NCBI RefSeq assembly: GCF_900078395.1
Contig: NZ_FKLA01000009.1
Coordinates: forward strand, 1,130,614 to 1,194,613
Source of the DNA: Anaerotruncus rubiinfantis
Lineage (GTDB): Bacteria; Bacillota; Clostridia; Oscillospirales; Ruminococcaceae
Direction of reading: 5' to 3'
DNA length: 64,000 bases
The notes under the pieces were generated by a model, which was given only the letters and a program-made list of their open reading frames with translations, did no database searches and was not told the origin of the DNA. Positions 17,991 through 26,826 of the stretch are shown in pieces; positions within the stretch are counted from its first letter, which is position 1; each line of letters opens with the position of its first letter. A program made the translations under genes and the position numbers.

Positions 17991-18755
17991 ATGAGAAGCA
18001 TCCGGAAAAAACTGCAGAACAACGAGGTTTGCATCGGCAGCTGGATTCAGATTCCCAGCGCCGACATTGCCGAAATGATGGCGCGCCAGGGATTTGACTG
18101 GGTGGCGGCTGATATCGAACACACCGAAACCACCAACGCACAGACCATCGAACTTTTCCGCGGCCTTGGCCAGAATACCGCCCCGATGGCGCGCGTCCGC
18201 TCCAACGATACGCTGGCGATCCGCCAGACGCTGGATATGGGCGCTTCCGGCGTGATTGTTCCGCTGATTGAAACGGCGGAGGAAGCAGCGAAAGCGGTCG
18301 CCGCCGCGAAGTATCCGCCTGAAGGGGTTCGGGGATTCGCCTTCTGCCGGGCCAACAACTGGGGGGAGGATTTCGACGAGTATGTCGCCCGCATCAATGA
18401 CGAGGTGGCTGTCATCGTGATGATCGAGAGCAAAAAAGCCGTGGAGAACATCGATGAAATCCTGGCTGTGCCGGGTGTGGACGGAGTGTTCATTGGTCCG
18501 TACGATATGAGCGGCTCCTATGGCATTCCTGGCCAGACGGGCGATCCATTGGTGACCGGCGCCTGTGACCAGGTCGTCGCGGCCTGCAAAAAAGCCGGCA
18601 AAGCCGCGGGGATTCATATTGTCACCCCCACGTGTGAATCGGTGTCCTCCTATCTGGAGAAGGGGTTCACCTTCATTGCGCTGGGCATCGACACCTATTT
18701 CCTAGCAACGGGCATGAAGGCTGCCCTGAAGATGGCCGGGGAGTTTTCAAAATAA
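17991..18755 (+). CDS. HpcH/HpaI-family 2-keto-3-deoxy sugar acid aldolase
   Basis: A 254-residue class II pyruvate aldolase. It should cleave 2-keto-3-deoxy acids to pyruvate and an aldehyde. The family signature residues are visible: His44 in ADIEHTE, Arg in MARVRSND (68-70), metal ligands Glu146 (VMIESKKA) and Asp172 (IGPYDMS), and GASGVIVPLIET. GAAAGAGGAG precedes the ATG. Following dgoD, it offers a non-phosphorylative route: galactonate to keto-deoxy-galactonate to pyruvate plus glyceraldehyde. No KDG kinase was seen in the window. A strong terminator closes the unit. Confidence 0.88.
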   Translation: MRSIRKKLQNNEVCIGSWIQIPSADIAEMMARQGFDWVAADIEHTETTNAQTIELFRGLGQNTAPMARVRSNDTLAIRQTLDMGASGVIVPLIETAEEAAKAVAAAKYPPEGVRGFAFCRANNWGEDFDEYVARINDEVAVIVMIESKKAVENIDEILAVPGVDGVFIGPYDMSGSYGIPGQTGDPLVTGACDQVVAACKKAGKAAGIHIVTPTCESVSSYLEKGFTFIALGIDTYFLATGMKAALKMAGEFSK

Positions 18756-18768
18756 TCTACAGATGCGG

Positions 18769-18806
18769 CAAGGCCGCCAGAGCATCAAGCTCTGGCGGCC
18801 TTTTTC
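18769..18806. terminator. Bidirectional terminator
   Basis: Stem AAGGCCGCCAGAG/CTCTGGCGGCCTT with a short loop runs into TTTTT on the right. It serves the aldolase gene and, being symmetrical, also the convergent regulator gene, whose 3' end it overlaps. Confidence 0.85.
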
Positions 18807-19912
18807 GGTAATTGCAGGGGCGGGCGGCTGGCATTTGGGACGCCGGTTGAATTGCGCACCACCAGTGTGCTGGGGATGATAACCCGCACTTTGTAGACGT
18901 CCGAAGGGTTATCCAGTTGGGTGAGCAGATTGTGCAGAGCTGTCTTGGCAAACAGCGGGATATTCTGGCTCACGGTCGTGAGCGGGGGATAGGTGTGCTT
19001 GACCTGCTCAATGTCGTCAAACCCCACGACACTGATGTCCTCCGGGACCCGCAGCCCTTTTTCATGCACTGCCTGCAGCGCGGCCATTGCGAGGCTGTCG
19101 TTGAAGGCGATGATCGCGGTGGGCAGATCGCCGGCGGCTTTCTCAAGGATGTTCCGGGCGGCCGTATAGCCGCTGCCGGATTCCCAGGTGGTTTCCTCCG
19201 AATACATGTTTTCAATATCGAGCCCTGCCCGCTGGAAAGCAACAACACAGGCGGAGTAGCGCTCCGCGGTGGACAGGTAGGAGCTGATGCCTTTAATCAG
19301 TGCGAACCGGCGGTGGCCCAGCGAGAGCAGATGCTCACAGGCGGAGATCATCCCGTAGAAATTGTCCGGAACCACCGACATCAACGGCGGGTAATAGTCG
19401 TTGAGCAGCACCGACGGGATGCCGGCCGACAATGCGTAATCGATAAAACGGCGGTCCACATTGCTGGTGAAGAAGATTCCCGCGTAATTGTTCCCCTGAA
19501 GGATCGCTGGAAAGTCGTCGTTGCTGTCCAGCGTGGAGTAGACCAGCGTGTAGTTGTGGTTTTTACACTCCTTTTCCAGATTATAGAACAAGGTAGCGTA
19601 AAACGGTTCGGTGATCCGATCGCTTTTCTTGGTGGAAGTGGGCAGGAAGAAAGCCAGCATCCGGCTGGGGGATGGTTTATGCGCGGGCGGGGCCTGCTGT
19701 ACCACACGGGTGCCCACACCCGCCTGCTTTTCCACCAGGCCGTCGGCAACCATCATTTTTAGCGCCTGGCGCACGGTGGTACGGTCCACATTAAACGTTT
19801 CTCCGATCTCCCGCTCGGAAGGCAGAAGATCTCCGCAGCCATATGCGCCCGATTCGATTTTTTCCTTCAGGCTATCGTAAACCTGCTCGTATAAATATCT
19901 TTTTCCAGACAT
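18785..19912 (-). CDS. GntR-LacI hybrid transcriptional regulator
   Basis: A 375-residue repressor fused from a GntR-type winged helix (about 1-70; PSEREIGETFNVDRTTVRQALK) and a LacI/periplasmic-binding-protein sugar sensor (about 85-350; LGHRRFALI, TAIIAFNDSLA, SVVGFDDIE). This is the architecture of AraR-type regulators, which bind free sugars or sugar acids. ATG 19912 is eight bases after AGGCGG; a preceding GTG codon is less likely. It is convergent to the dgoD unit and downstream of the iron alcohol dehydrogenase gene, so a role in the same pathway is likely. The natural inducer is unknown. Confidence 0.88.
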   Translation of the reverse strand: MSGKRYLYEQVYDSLKEKIESGAYGCGDLLPSEREIGETFNVDRTTVRQALKMMVADGLVEKQAGVGTRVVQQAPPAHKPSPSRMLAFFLPTSTKKSDRITEPFYATLFYNLEKECKNHNYTLVYSTLDSNDDFPAILQGNNYAGIFFTSNVDRRFIDYALSAGIPSVLLNDYYPPLMSVVPDNFYGMISACEHLLSLGHRRFALIKGISSYLSTAERYSACVVAFQRAGLDIENMYSEETTWESGSGYTAARNILEKAAGDLPTAIIAFNDSLAMAALQAVHEKGLRVPEDISVVGFDDIEQVKHTYPPLTTVSQNIPLFAKTALHNLLTQLDNPSDVYKVRVIIPSTLVVRNSTGVPNASRPPLQLPKKAARA

Positions 19913-19948
19913 CACTTAAACCGCCTAAACTATTTGTTTCCGCTTGGT

Positions 19949-20002
19949 TTGGTTACAATCCAATTACATTACATTATAGCGCGGGATGCGTCATAATGTC
20001 AA
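19949..20002 (-). promoter_or_regulatory. Promoter and candidate operator of the GntR-LacI regulator
   Basis: On the minus strand TTGACA (20002-19997) and TATAAT (19978-19973) lie 18 bases apart. Downstream, TTGG and CCAA arms (19949-19963) form an inverted repeat in the leader, a plausible autoregulatory site. Confidence 0.7.
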
Positions 20003-20018
20003 TCTCCTGGGCGGCTGC

Positions 20019-21164
20019 TTACATCGCTTTTTCAAAAATATCGCGATAGACCTGCGCGTCGACCGGCCGTGGATTGCAGGTGATGTGCCCGGTGGTTTTC
20101 TTTACCGTGTCAACCACGAAATCGAGATCGGGCTTTTCGCCGTGCAGATAGGGGGCGAGGGTGTCAGGCGCGCCCACCAGGCTGCGGATGCGCCTGACCT
20201 CTTCGATGGCGCGTTTTGCGTTGTCCATATCGCTGGCGCCGATCTTCTCCACGCCGAGCGCGCGGGCCACATCGGCGTATTTGCGGGTGGCGTGATCGAT
20301 GTTGAATTCCATGGCGAGCGGCAGGAAGATCGAGCAGGCGTCGCCGTGCGGGATTTTGTACATTGCGCCGACCGGCTGTGCCATGATGTGCGCGATGCCG
20401 ATGCCCGCGCTGATCGCCACGCCGCCGAAATAGCTGGCGACAAGCATGTCACCGCGCGCCTGCAGGTTGCCGGGCTCGGTGCAGGCGACAGGCAGCGCCT
20501 TGGCCGCCAGTTCCATCGCACGCAGCCCATAGATCTCGGTGACCGGGTTGGCGTTGAGCGAAACATAGCTTTCGATCGCGTGGCTCAGCGCGTCCATCCC
20601 GGTAGCGGCGGTGGCCTTGGCGCCGAGCCCCACTGTGAGCGACGGGTCGAGGATGGTGACGTCGGCGATCATGGTGGTGTGATAGAGGCTCTTTTTAAGT
20701 CCATTATAGTTGTTGGAAACGACCGCCACCTTGGTGGCCTCGGCGCCGGTGCCGGCGGTGGTGGGTACCGCGATATAGAAAGGCGGCAGCTTGGTGACCG
20801 GGCGGCCTTCCATCTGGTACTGTTCCACAAGCCCGCCGTTGGTGCTCATCATGCCGATCGCCTTTGCGGTGTCGATAACGCTGCCGCCGCCCACCGCAAG
20901 GGTGCAGTCGCAGCCGCTTTCGACATACAGGTCACGCCCGTTGTTGATCACATGCAGGTCGGGTTCGCCTTTGATGGCGTCGTAAGCAACATGGGCGATC
21001 CCATGTGCGTCCAGGTCGGCGCAGATCGACTGGTAGACGGGTGCGTTTTTGTCGTAAATTGCAAAGAAGGCCTTCCGCAGACCATACCAGGAGAGGATCT
21101 CACCGATCTCACCGACTTTGCCTTCGCCAAAAATCACACGGCGGTTTTGAATCATTTCCCACAT
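20019..21164 (-). CDS. Iron-containing alcohol dehydrogenase
   Basis: A 381-residue group III NAD(P)-dependent dehydrogenase that reduces aldehydes or oxidises alcohols. The coenzyme loop VGGGSVIDTAKAIG (91-104) and PTTAGTGAE are present. The metal ligands fit the family: Asp191 and His195 (GMDALSHAIE), His259 (GIAHIMAQP) and His273 (IPHGD). GAGGAGG precedes the ATG. It is divergent from the TRAP operon. In this context it could dispose of glyceraldehyde or a related aldehyde released by the HpcH aldolase, or act on a polyol substrate; both are inferences. Confidence 0.9.
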   Translation of the reverse strand: MWEMIQNRRVIFGEGKVGEIGEILSWYGLRKAFFAIYDKNAPVYQSICADLDAHGIAHVAYDAIKGEPDLHVINNGRDLYVESGCDCTLAVGGGSVIDTAKAIGMMSTNGGLVEQYQMEGRPVTKLPPFYIAVPTTAGTGAEATKVAVVSNNYNGLKKSLYHTTMIADVTILDPSLTVGLGAKATAATGMDALSHAIESYVSLNANPVTEIYGLRAMELAAKALPVACTEPGNLQARGDMLVASYFGGVAISAGIGIAHIMAQPVGAMYKIPHGDACSIFLPLAMEFNIDHATRKYADVARALGVEKIGASDMDNAKRAIEEVRRIRSLVGAPDTLAPYLHGEKPDLDFVVDTVKKTTGHITCNPRPVDAQVYRDIFEKAM

Positions 21165-21520
21165 AATTTGTCCTCCTCGTTTATAAATATTATCATTTTA
21201 ATACAGATCATGTTTGGTACATGTTTGTAACATCTATCTTAAATCCATTGCACATAAATGTCAAGTGCTTCTTAAAAAAGAAGGAAAGAAATTTTATTTT
21301 CGGCAGAAAACCCGGTAATTTAACCAATAAATTAATAAAATTTAAATATAAAATGAACAAATTTCATTTTTAATGCAAAAATTAGGTTGTAATTAAAATA
21401 ACAGTATGCTATGCTTTTAACAACAGATTTGCAATATGTTGTAAAATGGTGTGGATATTGCGGACCTGTAGGCTGAAAAACCAAACCAGTCTAAAACCAA
21501 ACAAATCTAGGAGGAGACAA
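21165..21520. promoter_or_regulatory. Divergent control region between the alcohol dehydrogenase and the TRAP operon
   Basis: A 356-base AT-rich gap without a gene. Two direct copies of CATGTTTG (21209-21216 and 21220-21227), 11 bases apart, sit close to the dehydrogenase start and could be operator half-sites on one helix face. A weak promoter TTGTAA-17-TATGCT (21387-21415) points to the TRAP genes. TAGGAGGAG lies before the dctP start. Confidence 0.5.
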
Positions 21521-22606
21521 ATGAAAATGGTTAAAAAGGTATTAGCGCTTGCTTTATCCGTGGCTCTGATCGGCTCCCTCGCCGCCTGCGGTGGCAGCAC
21601 ACCGGCACCTTCCTCTTCTGCTGCGCCCGCGGCTTCCGCTCCGGCCAGTCAGCCCGCGGCGGACGCTTCCGAACCGGCTGCCGATGCTCCGGCCGCTGAA
21701 GCGGAATTTACCATCAAGATGGCAACCCCTTCAAACCCGGAAGATAACTGTGTCATCGCCTTCTTCGAGTTTGAGAAGATGGTCGAGGAGCGTTCGAACG
21801 GCCGGATCGCCGTGGAAATCTACCACAGCGGCCAGCTCGGCGCGCACCGCGACTACATCGAAGGCATGCAGATGGGCAGCATCCAGGCCGCTGAGATCAA
21901 TACCGCGGTTCTTTCCGGCTTTGATCCCAAGTTCATGGTATTCGACCTGCCGTATATCTCCAAGAGCACCGACCACCTCCGTCAGGTTCTGGATGACGGC
22001 CTCAACGACACCCTGGTCCAGTCCCTTGAAGAGAAAACCGGCATCAAGATCATCGGTTGGATGATCCGCAGCCCGCGCAGCCTCTACAACTCCAAAAACC
22101 CAGTCGTCACGGCGGATGATTTTGCGGGCATGAAGATCCGCATCATGGAAAGCCCGGTCATGACCAAGACCTTTGAGCTGCTGGGCGCTGTCCCGGTCCC
22201 GCTGGCCGCCAGCGAACGCTACATGGCTCTGCAGACCAAGGTGGTCGACGGCGCGGAAAACTCGGTTCCGCTGATCATCACGCAGAAGGAATATGAAGTT
22301 ACCAACTACCTCTCGCTGACCGAGCACTTCATCACCCCGAACGTCATCACGATCGATGCGAAATTCTTTAATAAGCTTCCTGAAGACCTCCAGAAGATCG
22401 TTCTGGACGCCGGTGTGGAAGCGGGCGCTATCGCCACCAAGCTGGATGCCGACAGTGAATCCGCGGCCATCGAAGAACTCAAGGGCCTTGGCATGGAAGT
22501 CAACGAGTGCCCGGACAAAACCTCCTTCATTGAAAAAGTAAAACCGCTGTACGACGAATACCGCGATGAAATCGGCGGCGAGATCATCGACGCGTTCCTG
22601 AAATAA
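21521..22606 (+). CDS. TRAP transporter solute-binding lipoprotein DctP (island copy)
   Basis: A 361-residue DctP/SBP_bac_7 protein that captures a carboxylate-type ligand outside the cell for a sodium-driven TRAP transporter. A signal peptide with lipobox (GSLAAC, Cys at about 24) is followed by an Ala/Pro/Ser linker, then the binding fold. The segment with GSIQAAEINTAVLSGFDPKF and MKIRIMESPVM contains the usual ligand-gripping Arg. Ribosome site TAGGAGGAG precedes ATG 21521. It heads dctP-dctQ-dctM followed by sugar-acid genes, so a sugar acid such as galactonate, gluconate or a uronate is the likely cargo. Confidence 0.92.
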   Translation: MKMVKKVLALALSVALIGSLAACGGSTPAPSSSAAPAASAPASQPAADASEPAADAPAAEAEFTIKMATPSNPEDNCVIAFFEFEKMVEERSNGRIAVEIYHSGQLGAHRDYIEGMQMGSIQAAEINTAVLSGFDPKFMVFDLPYISKSTDHLRQVLDDGLNDTLVQSLEEKTGIKIIGWMIRSPRSLYNSKNPVVTADDFAGMKIRIMESPVMTKTFELLGAVPVPLAASERYMALQTKVVDGAENSVPLIITQKEYEVTNYLSLTEHFITPNVITIDAKFFNKLPEDLQKIVLDAGVEAGAIATKLDADSESAAIEELKGLGMEVNECPDKTSFIEKVKPLYDEYRDEIGGEIIDAFLK

Positions 22607-22654
22607 ATCCTTTGCAATCAGTAATAAACTGAAAATTCCACGACCATTTTTCAA

Positions 22655-22687
22655 AAGGGCGCGGCGCAAAAGCGCGCCGCGCCCTTC
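22655..22687 (+). promoter_or_regulatory. Intercistronic hairpin between dctP and dctQ (island TRAP)
   Basis: A 13-bp GC-only-type stem (AAGGGCGCGGCGC and complement) in the 127-base gap lacks a U-run. It probably stabilises the dctP message or partly blocks read-through, so that the binding protein is made in excess. Confidence 0.65.
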
Positions 22688-22733
22688 CAATTGATCCGAT
22701 TACAATTGATTCGATAGACGGGGGATATCTTGT

Positions 22734-23216
22734 ATGAAAAAAATGATCCATATCCTTTATGACCTGGTTGTAGATAACCTCGTGCGCATCGTGGGGATTG
22801 TCATGACCATCAGCATCCTTTGCCAGATCGGCACCCGCCTGCTTTTGAAAGTGCCGTTCTCCTGGACGGACGAGCTCGCGCGGTTCAGCTTTATCTGGTT
22901 CTGCTTTTTGGGCAGCGTTATGACTCTACGCCACAATATGCATCTTGGCATCGATTACTTTGAAAGTAAGATGTCGCCGAAAGTGAAATTTTATAACCGT
23001 ATCTTTGTCTACGCACTGGTGATTGTTTTCGGCGCGTTTGTTGCCTTTTTCGGCACCATGCTGCTGGAGATCGTTTCGATCCAGAAATCGCCGGTTATGC
23101 GCATGCCGATGGTCTATGTATATATGGCCCTGCCGATTTCCGGGCTTTTATATGCGATCCTCGGCGTTGATATGCTATACCATCATATTAAAGAAGGAAA
23201 GAGCGCGGCGGCCTGA
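22734..23216 (+). CDS. TRAP transporter small permease DctQ (island copy)
   Basis: A 160-residue membrane protein with four predicted helices (about 9-30, 45-62, 85-108, 122-145) and the DctQ motif SWTDELARFSFIWFCFLGS. It forms the membrane complex with DctM. It is separated from dctP by a hairpin and precedes dctM by 61 bases. A GGGGGATAT site precedes the ATG. Confidence 0.9.
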   Translation: MKKMIHILYDLVVDNLVRIVGIVMTISILCQIGTRLLLKVPFSWTDELARFSFIWFCFLGSVMTLRHNMHLGIDYFESKMSPKVKFYNRIFVYALVIVFGAFVAFFGTMLLEIVSIQKSPVMRMPMVYVYMALPISGLLYAILGVDMLYHHIKEGKSAAA

Positions 23217-23277
23217 GGCCCCGCTTTGCAACTGCCCCGACGGGCACTGATAGATTTAGAAAGAAAGGTTGCTTTTT

Positions 23278-24558
23278 ATGATCGCATTGGTTGTATTTGC
23301 CATCATGATCGGTCTCATGGTCTTCAACGTCCCAATCGCAATCTGTACCGGCCTGGCGACCATCGGCGGGATCCTTGTGACCAATGATGTGCCGATGATG
23401 GTTATGGTGCAGCGTATGTTCACCGGCATGGACACTTTCACCCTGATTGCAGTCCCGCTGTTCATCCTCACCGGACGGTTCATGGCGCTGGGCGGCATCA
23501 CCCGCGACCTGATCAATGTCTCCAAGGTGATGGTCGGCTTCATGAAGGGCGGGCTTGCCTATATCAACATCGTGGCCAGCATGCTTTTCGCGGGCATCAC
23601 CGGTTCCGCGGCGTCCGACACCTCCTCCATCGGCGGCATCCTGATTCCCGCCATGGTGGAAAAAGGCTACGACACCGACTTTTCGGTCGCGGTCACCGCG
23701 ACTTCTTCCACCATCGGCGTCATGATTCCGCCGTCGATCCCAATGGTCGTCTACGGCGTGGCTGCGGGCGCGTCGATCGGAAGCCTCTTTATGGGCGGCA
23801 TCATCCCGGGAATCCTGGTCGGCATCGCTCTGATGATCGTGTCCGCCTATTACGCGAAAAAGCGCAATTATCCCCGTGACGAACGGGTTTCCTTCAAAGA
23901 GGCGGTCTGGATCATCATCAAGGGAATCCCCGCCATGCTCACTGTCATCATCATCCTCGGCGGCATCGTGGGCGGTTTCTTCACCCCGACCGAAGCGGCC
24001 GGCATCGCGGCGCTCTATTCGTTCATTATCGGCCGCGTTCTTTATAAGGAGCTGTTCTTCCGGGATATCCCGCAGATCCTTTCCGAAGTGGCGCGCACCA
24101 CCGGCCAGGTAGCCCTGATGATCGCGACCGCTTCCTCGCTGGCATGGCTGTTTGCGCAGCAGGGCGTTCCGGCCATGATTGGCGGCTGGCTCACCGGCAT
24201 CACCACCAACCGCTTCCTGATCCTCCTGCTGGTGAACCTTCTGCTGCTCTTTGTGGGTACCTGGCTTGACCTGAGCCCCGCTGTCATCATCTTCACCCCA
24301 ATCCTGCTGCCGATCGTCACCCAACTCGGAATTTCTCCGGTGCATTTCGGCGTTATCATGGTTGTCAACCTGGCCATCGGGCTGTTCACTCCGCCGGTTG
24401 GCGTCTGCCTGTTCGTTTCCTGCGGCATTGCGAAATGTTCGATCGCAAGTGTGGTAAAAGCCTTTATTCCATTCTTCCTGGCTATGCTTGTGGTACTGAT
24501 GCTCATCACCTATTGCGAGCCGCTGGTGATGTTCCTGCCGAATCTCTTTGTGTCATAG
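23278..24558 (+). CDS. TRAP transporter large permease DctM (island copy)
   Basis: A 426-residue, about 12-helix transport subunit of the TRAP system, carrying sodium-coupled uptake. Family motifs include FILTGRFMALGGI, GSAASDTSSIGGIL, PPSIPMVVYG and FFTPTEAAGIA. The ATG at 23278 is nine bases after AAGAAAGG; a TTG three codons upstream is less well placed. The C-terminus includes LFTPPVGVCLFV typical of the second half-repeat. Co-transcribed with dctP, dctQ and the downstream mutarotase. Confidence 0.92.
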   Translation: MIALVVFAIMIGLMVFNVPIAICTGLATIGGILVTNDVPMMVMVQRMFTGMDTFTLIAVPLFILTGRFMALGGITRDLINVSKVMVGFMKGGLAYINIVASMLFAGITGSAASDTSSIGGILIPAMVEKGYDTDFSVAVTATSSTIGVMIPPSIPMVVYGVAAGASIGSLFMGGIIPGILVGIALMIVSAYYAKKRNYPRDERVSFKEAVWIIIKGIPAMLTVIIILGGIVGGFFTPTEAAGIAALYSFIIGRVLYKELFFRDIPQILSEVARTTGQVALMIATASSLAWLFAQQGVPAMIGGWLTGITTNRFLILLLVNLLLLFVGTWLDLSPAVIIFTPILLPIVTQLGISPVHFGVIMVVNLAIGLFTPPVGVCLFVSCGIAKCSIASVVKAFIPFFLAMLVVLMLITYCEPLVMFLPNLFVS

Positions 24559-24573
24559 GAAAGGGGTGCGCTT

Positions 24574-25002
24574 ATGCTGAAAAAGATCAACCCCCTGATC
24601 ACGCCGGAGCTGATGAAGATCCTGATGGAGATGGGGCACACCGATGAAATCGTCTTTTCCGACCGGAACTTTCCCGCCGTCAGCCATGCCCAGCGCCTGG
24701 TGCGCTATCCGGGCGTCGGAATCCAGGAGCTTTTGCGGGCGGTGCTGGAATATTTTCCGATCGATTATGCAACCGACACGCCGGCGGTTGTGATGCGTAT
24801 TCCGGCCGACAGCGACTACACCGGCAATATCCAGGGGGAATATAAAGCCCTGTTGGATGAGTTCCATGAGAAACCCGTGCAGTTTGAACAGCTTGACCGC
24901 TGGGACTTTTACGACCGGGCGGGCCGCGCTTTCGCGGTGGTCGCCACCGGCGAGACCGCGCGGTTTGCGAACCTCATCCTGCGCAAAGGGATTGTCCGAT
25001 AA
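24574..25002 (+). CDS. RbsD/FucU-family sugar mutarotase
   Basis: A 142-residue enzyme of the RbsD/FucU fold that interconverts sugar anomers. The signature GHTDEIVFSDRNFP (21-34) with His22 and Asp30 is intact, as is the YATDTPAVVM segment and the C-terminal FANLILRKG. It is closer by eye to FucU than to RbsD, but the substrate is not certain. It sits 15 bases after dctM and 28 before the IlvD/Edd dehydratase, so the operon may handle fucose-like or other sugars that are oxidised to aldonates. Confidence 0.87.
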   Translation: MLKKINPLITPELMKILMEMGHTDEIVFSDRNFPAVSHAQRLVRYPGVGIQELLRAVLEYFPIDYATDTPAVVMRIPADSDYTGNIQGEYKALLDEFHEKPVQFEQLDRWDFYDRAGRAFAVVATGETARFANLILRKGIVR

Positions 25003-25030
25003 AATCTAAAGAAGAAGGAAGGAATTTTCC

Positions 25031-26683
25031 ATGCGTTCCCAAAGTTTTTCTGAAGAGGCGATTGACCACCGCAACGCGCTCTTCTTCGCCATGGGCGTGG
25101 AAGAAGAGATGATGTATAAGCCCCAGATTGCAATCGTAAATGCCTGGAACGAGCTCAATCCCGGCCATTATCATTTTAAGCTCGTGATCGACGATATCAA
25201 GGAGGCCATCCGCGACGCGGGCGGCTTCCCCATCGAGGTCCCGGTGACCGGCATCTGCGACGGCATCTGTTCGAACACCGCGGGCGACCGTTACACCCTG
25301 CCCAGCCGTGATCTGGTCTCCTCTGAAATTGAAAGCCAGGTGGAGGGCAATATGCTTGACGGCATGATCATGCTTGGCAGCTGTGACAAGGTTGTCCCCG
25401 GCATGATGATGGCCGCGAACCGGCTCAATATCCCGTCGCTTATCTTCACGGGCGGCTATATGCAGCCCGGCCACTATAAGGACAAGATGATCACCCTGAC
25501 GCATACCAAACAGGCCTATGCCGCATACATCGGCGGGCTGATGAGCAAAGAGGATTACAAAGGCATTGTGCGAAATGCCTGCCCGACCACCGGCGCCTGC
25601 CCCTTCATGGGCACCGCCAACACGATGTGCGCCTTTGCCGAAGTGCTTGGGCTTTCGCTGCCGGGCAACGCCAATGTGGCGGCCTGCTCGGATGAGTGGC
25701 GCCAGATGGCGAAGGAGGCGGGCAAAAAGATTGTCGAGCTCACCATTGCCGACTGGAAGCCCCGTGACCACATCACGCGCGAAAATTACATCAACGCCAT
25801 CAAATACATCATGGCGATCGGCGGTTCCACGAACAGCGTGCTGCATATGCCAGCAGTGGCCAAACAGGCCGGTATCGACATCGAATACGACCTGTTCGAC
25901 CAGCTCAGCAATCAGATCCCGCTGATTTCCACCATCTATCCGAGCCATCCGACCTATTCGATGCCCGATTTCGACCGCGCGGGCGGCATCCTGACGGTGC
26001 TCAAGGAGCTCGACAAGGCGGGACTCATCGACACCTCGACCGAAGGCGTCTGCGGGAAGCTTTCCGATCTGCTGGAGGGCGTGGAAAACCATGATCCCGA
26101 TGTGATTCATCCGGTGAGCAATCCGATCGCGAAAAAGGGCGGCATCGCGGTGCTTCGCGGCAATATTGCCAGCGAAGGCGCGATTGTGAAATTCTCCGCC
26201 GTCAAGGAGCACGCGCTCAAATTCCGCGGTCCGGCCAAGGTTTACGAGTCCGAAATGGAGGGCTGGCAGGCGCTCTTAAACGATGAGATTGTAGCGGGCG
26301 ACGTGGTGGTTATCCGCTATGAAGGCCCGAAGGGCTCACCGGGTATGCCGCATCTGGAGACCTTCATGGCGGCTGTCTGCGGCAAAAAACTGGATGAGGA
26401 TGTCGCGCTCATCACTGACGGCCGCTTCTCCGGAGCGACCCGCGGCCTGGCGATCGGCTACCTTTCCCCGGAAGCGTATTCCGGCGGGAACCTGGCCATC
26501 ATCAAAAACGGCGATATGATCTCGATCGATATCCCGAACCGCACCATGAATGTGGAAATCTCCGACGAGGAGATCGCCCGCCGGTTCGAAGGCTGGAAGC
26601 CGCTTGAAAAAGACAGTATGGGCTGGCTTTCCCTCTATAAAAAGATGTGCTCCCCGACCCATAAAGGCGCGACGATTTATTAA
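25031..26683 (+). CDS. IlvD/Edd-family sugar acid dehydratase
   Basis: A 550-residue iron-sulfur dehydratase that removes water from aldonates or from dihydroxy acids. Cysteines expected for the cluster are present: Cys76 (TGICDG), Cys118 (GSCDK) and Cys184/Cys190 ([14 protein letters not shown]). The context of TRAP, mutarotase and oxidoreductases argues for a sugar acid (xylonate, arabinonate, fuconate or similar) and not valine biosynthesis. AGAAGGAAGGA precedes the ATG. It is followed by a Gfo/Idh/MocA gene and a second family member. Confidence 0.87.
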   Translation: MRSQSFSEEAIDHRNALFFAMGVEEEMMYKPQIAIVNAWNELNPGHYHFKLVIDDIKEAIRDAGGFPIEVPVTGICDGICSNTAGDRYTLPSRDLVSSEIESQVEGNMLDGMIMLGSCDKVVPGMMMAANRLNIPSLIFTGGYMQPGHYKDKMITLTHTKQAYAAYIGGLMSKEDYKGIVRNACPTTGACPFMGTANTMCAFAEVLGLSLPGNANVAACSDEWRQMAKEAGKKIVELTIADWKPRDHITRENYINAIKYIMAIGGSTNSVLHMPAVAKQAGIDIEYDLFDQLSNQIPLISTIYPSHPTYSMPDFDRAGGILTVLKELDKAGLIDTSTEGVCGKLSDLLEGVENHDPDVIHPVSNPIAKKGGIAVLRGNIASEGAIVKFSAVKEHALKFRGPAKVYESEMEGWQALLNDEIVAGDVVVIRYEGPKGSPGMPHLETFMAAVCGKKLDEDVALITDGRFSGATRGLAIGYLSPEAYSGGNLAIIKNGDMISIDIPNRTMNVEISDEEIARRFEGWKPLEKDSMGWLSLYKKMCSPTHKGATIY

Positions 26684-26826
26684 GTTTTCTTTCTTCCTTT
26701 TCTATATGGGGGTATTTCCCCTGTCGAATCACAGTCAGGGCCGGTGCGAGCAGCGTCTTGTATCGGCCTTGCCTGCTTTTCAAAAACGCGCTGCGGGGGA
26801 ACTGGAATTTGAAAGGAGCTGCTGAA

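Noticed and set aside
23188..24345. Long open frames antisense to dctM, dctP, ftsH and other GC-rich genes
   Set aside because: They are complementary-strand shadows of well-supported genes with strong third-position GC bias, and they lack ribosome sites and family similarity.
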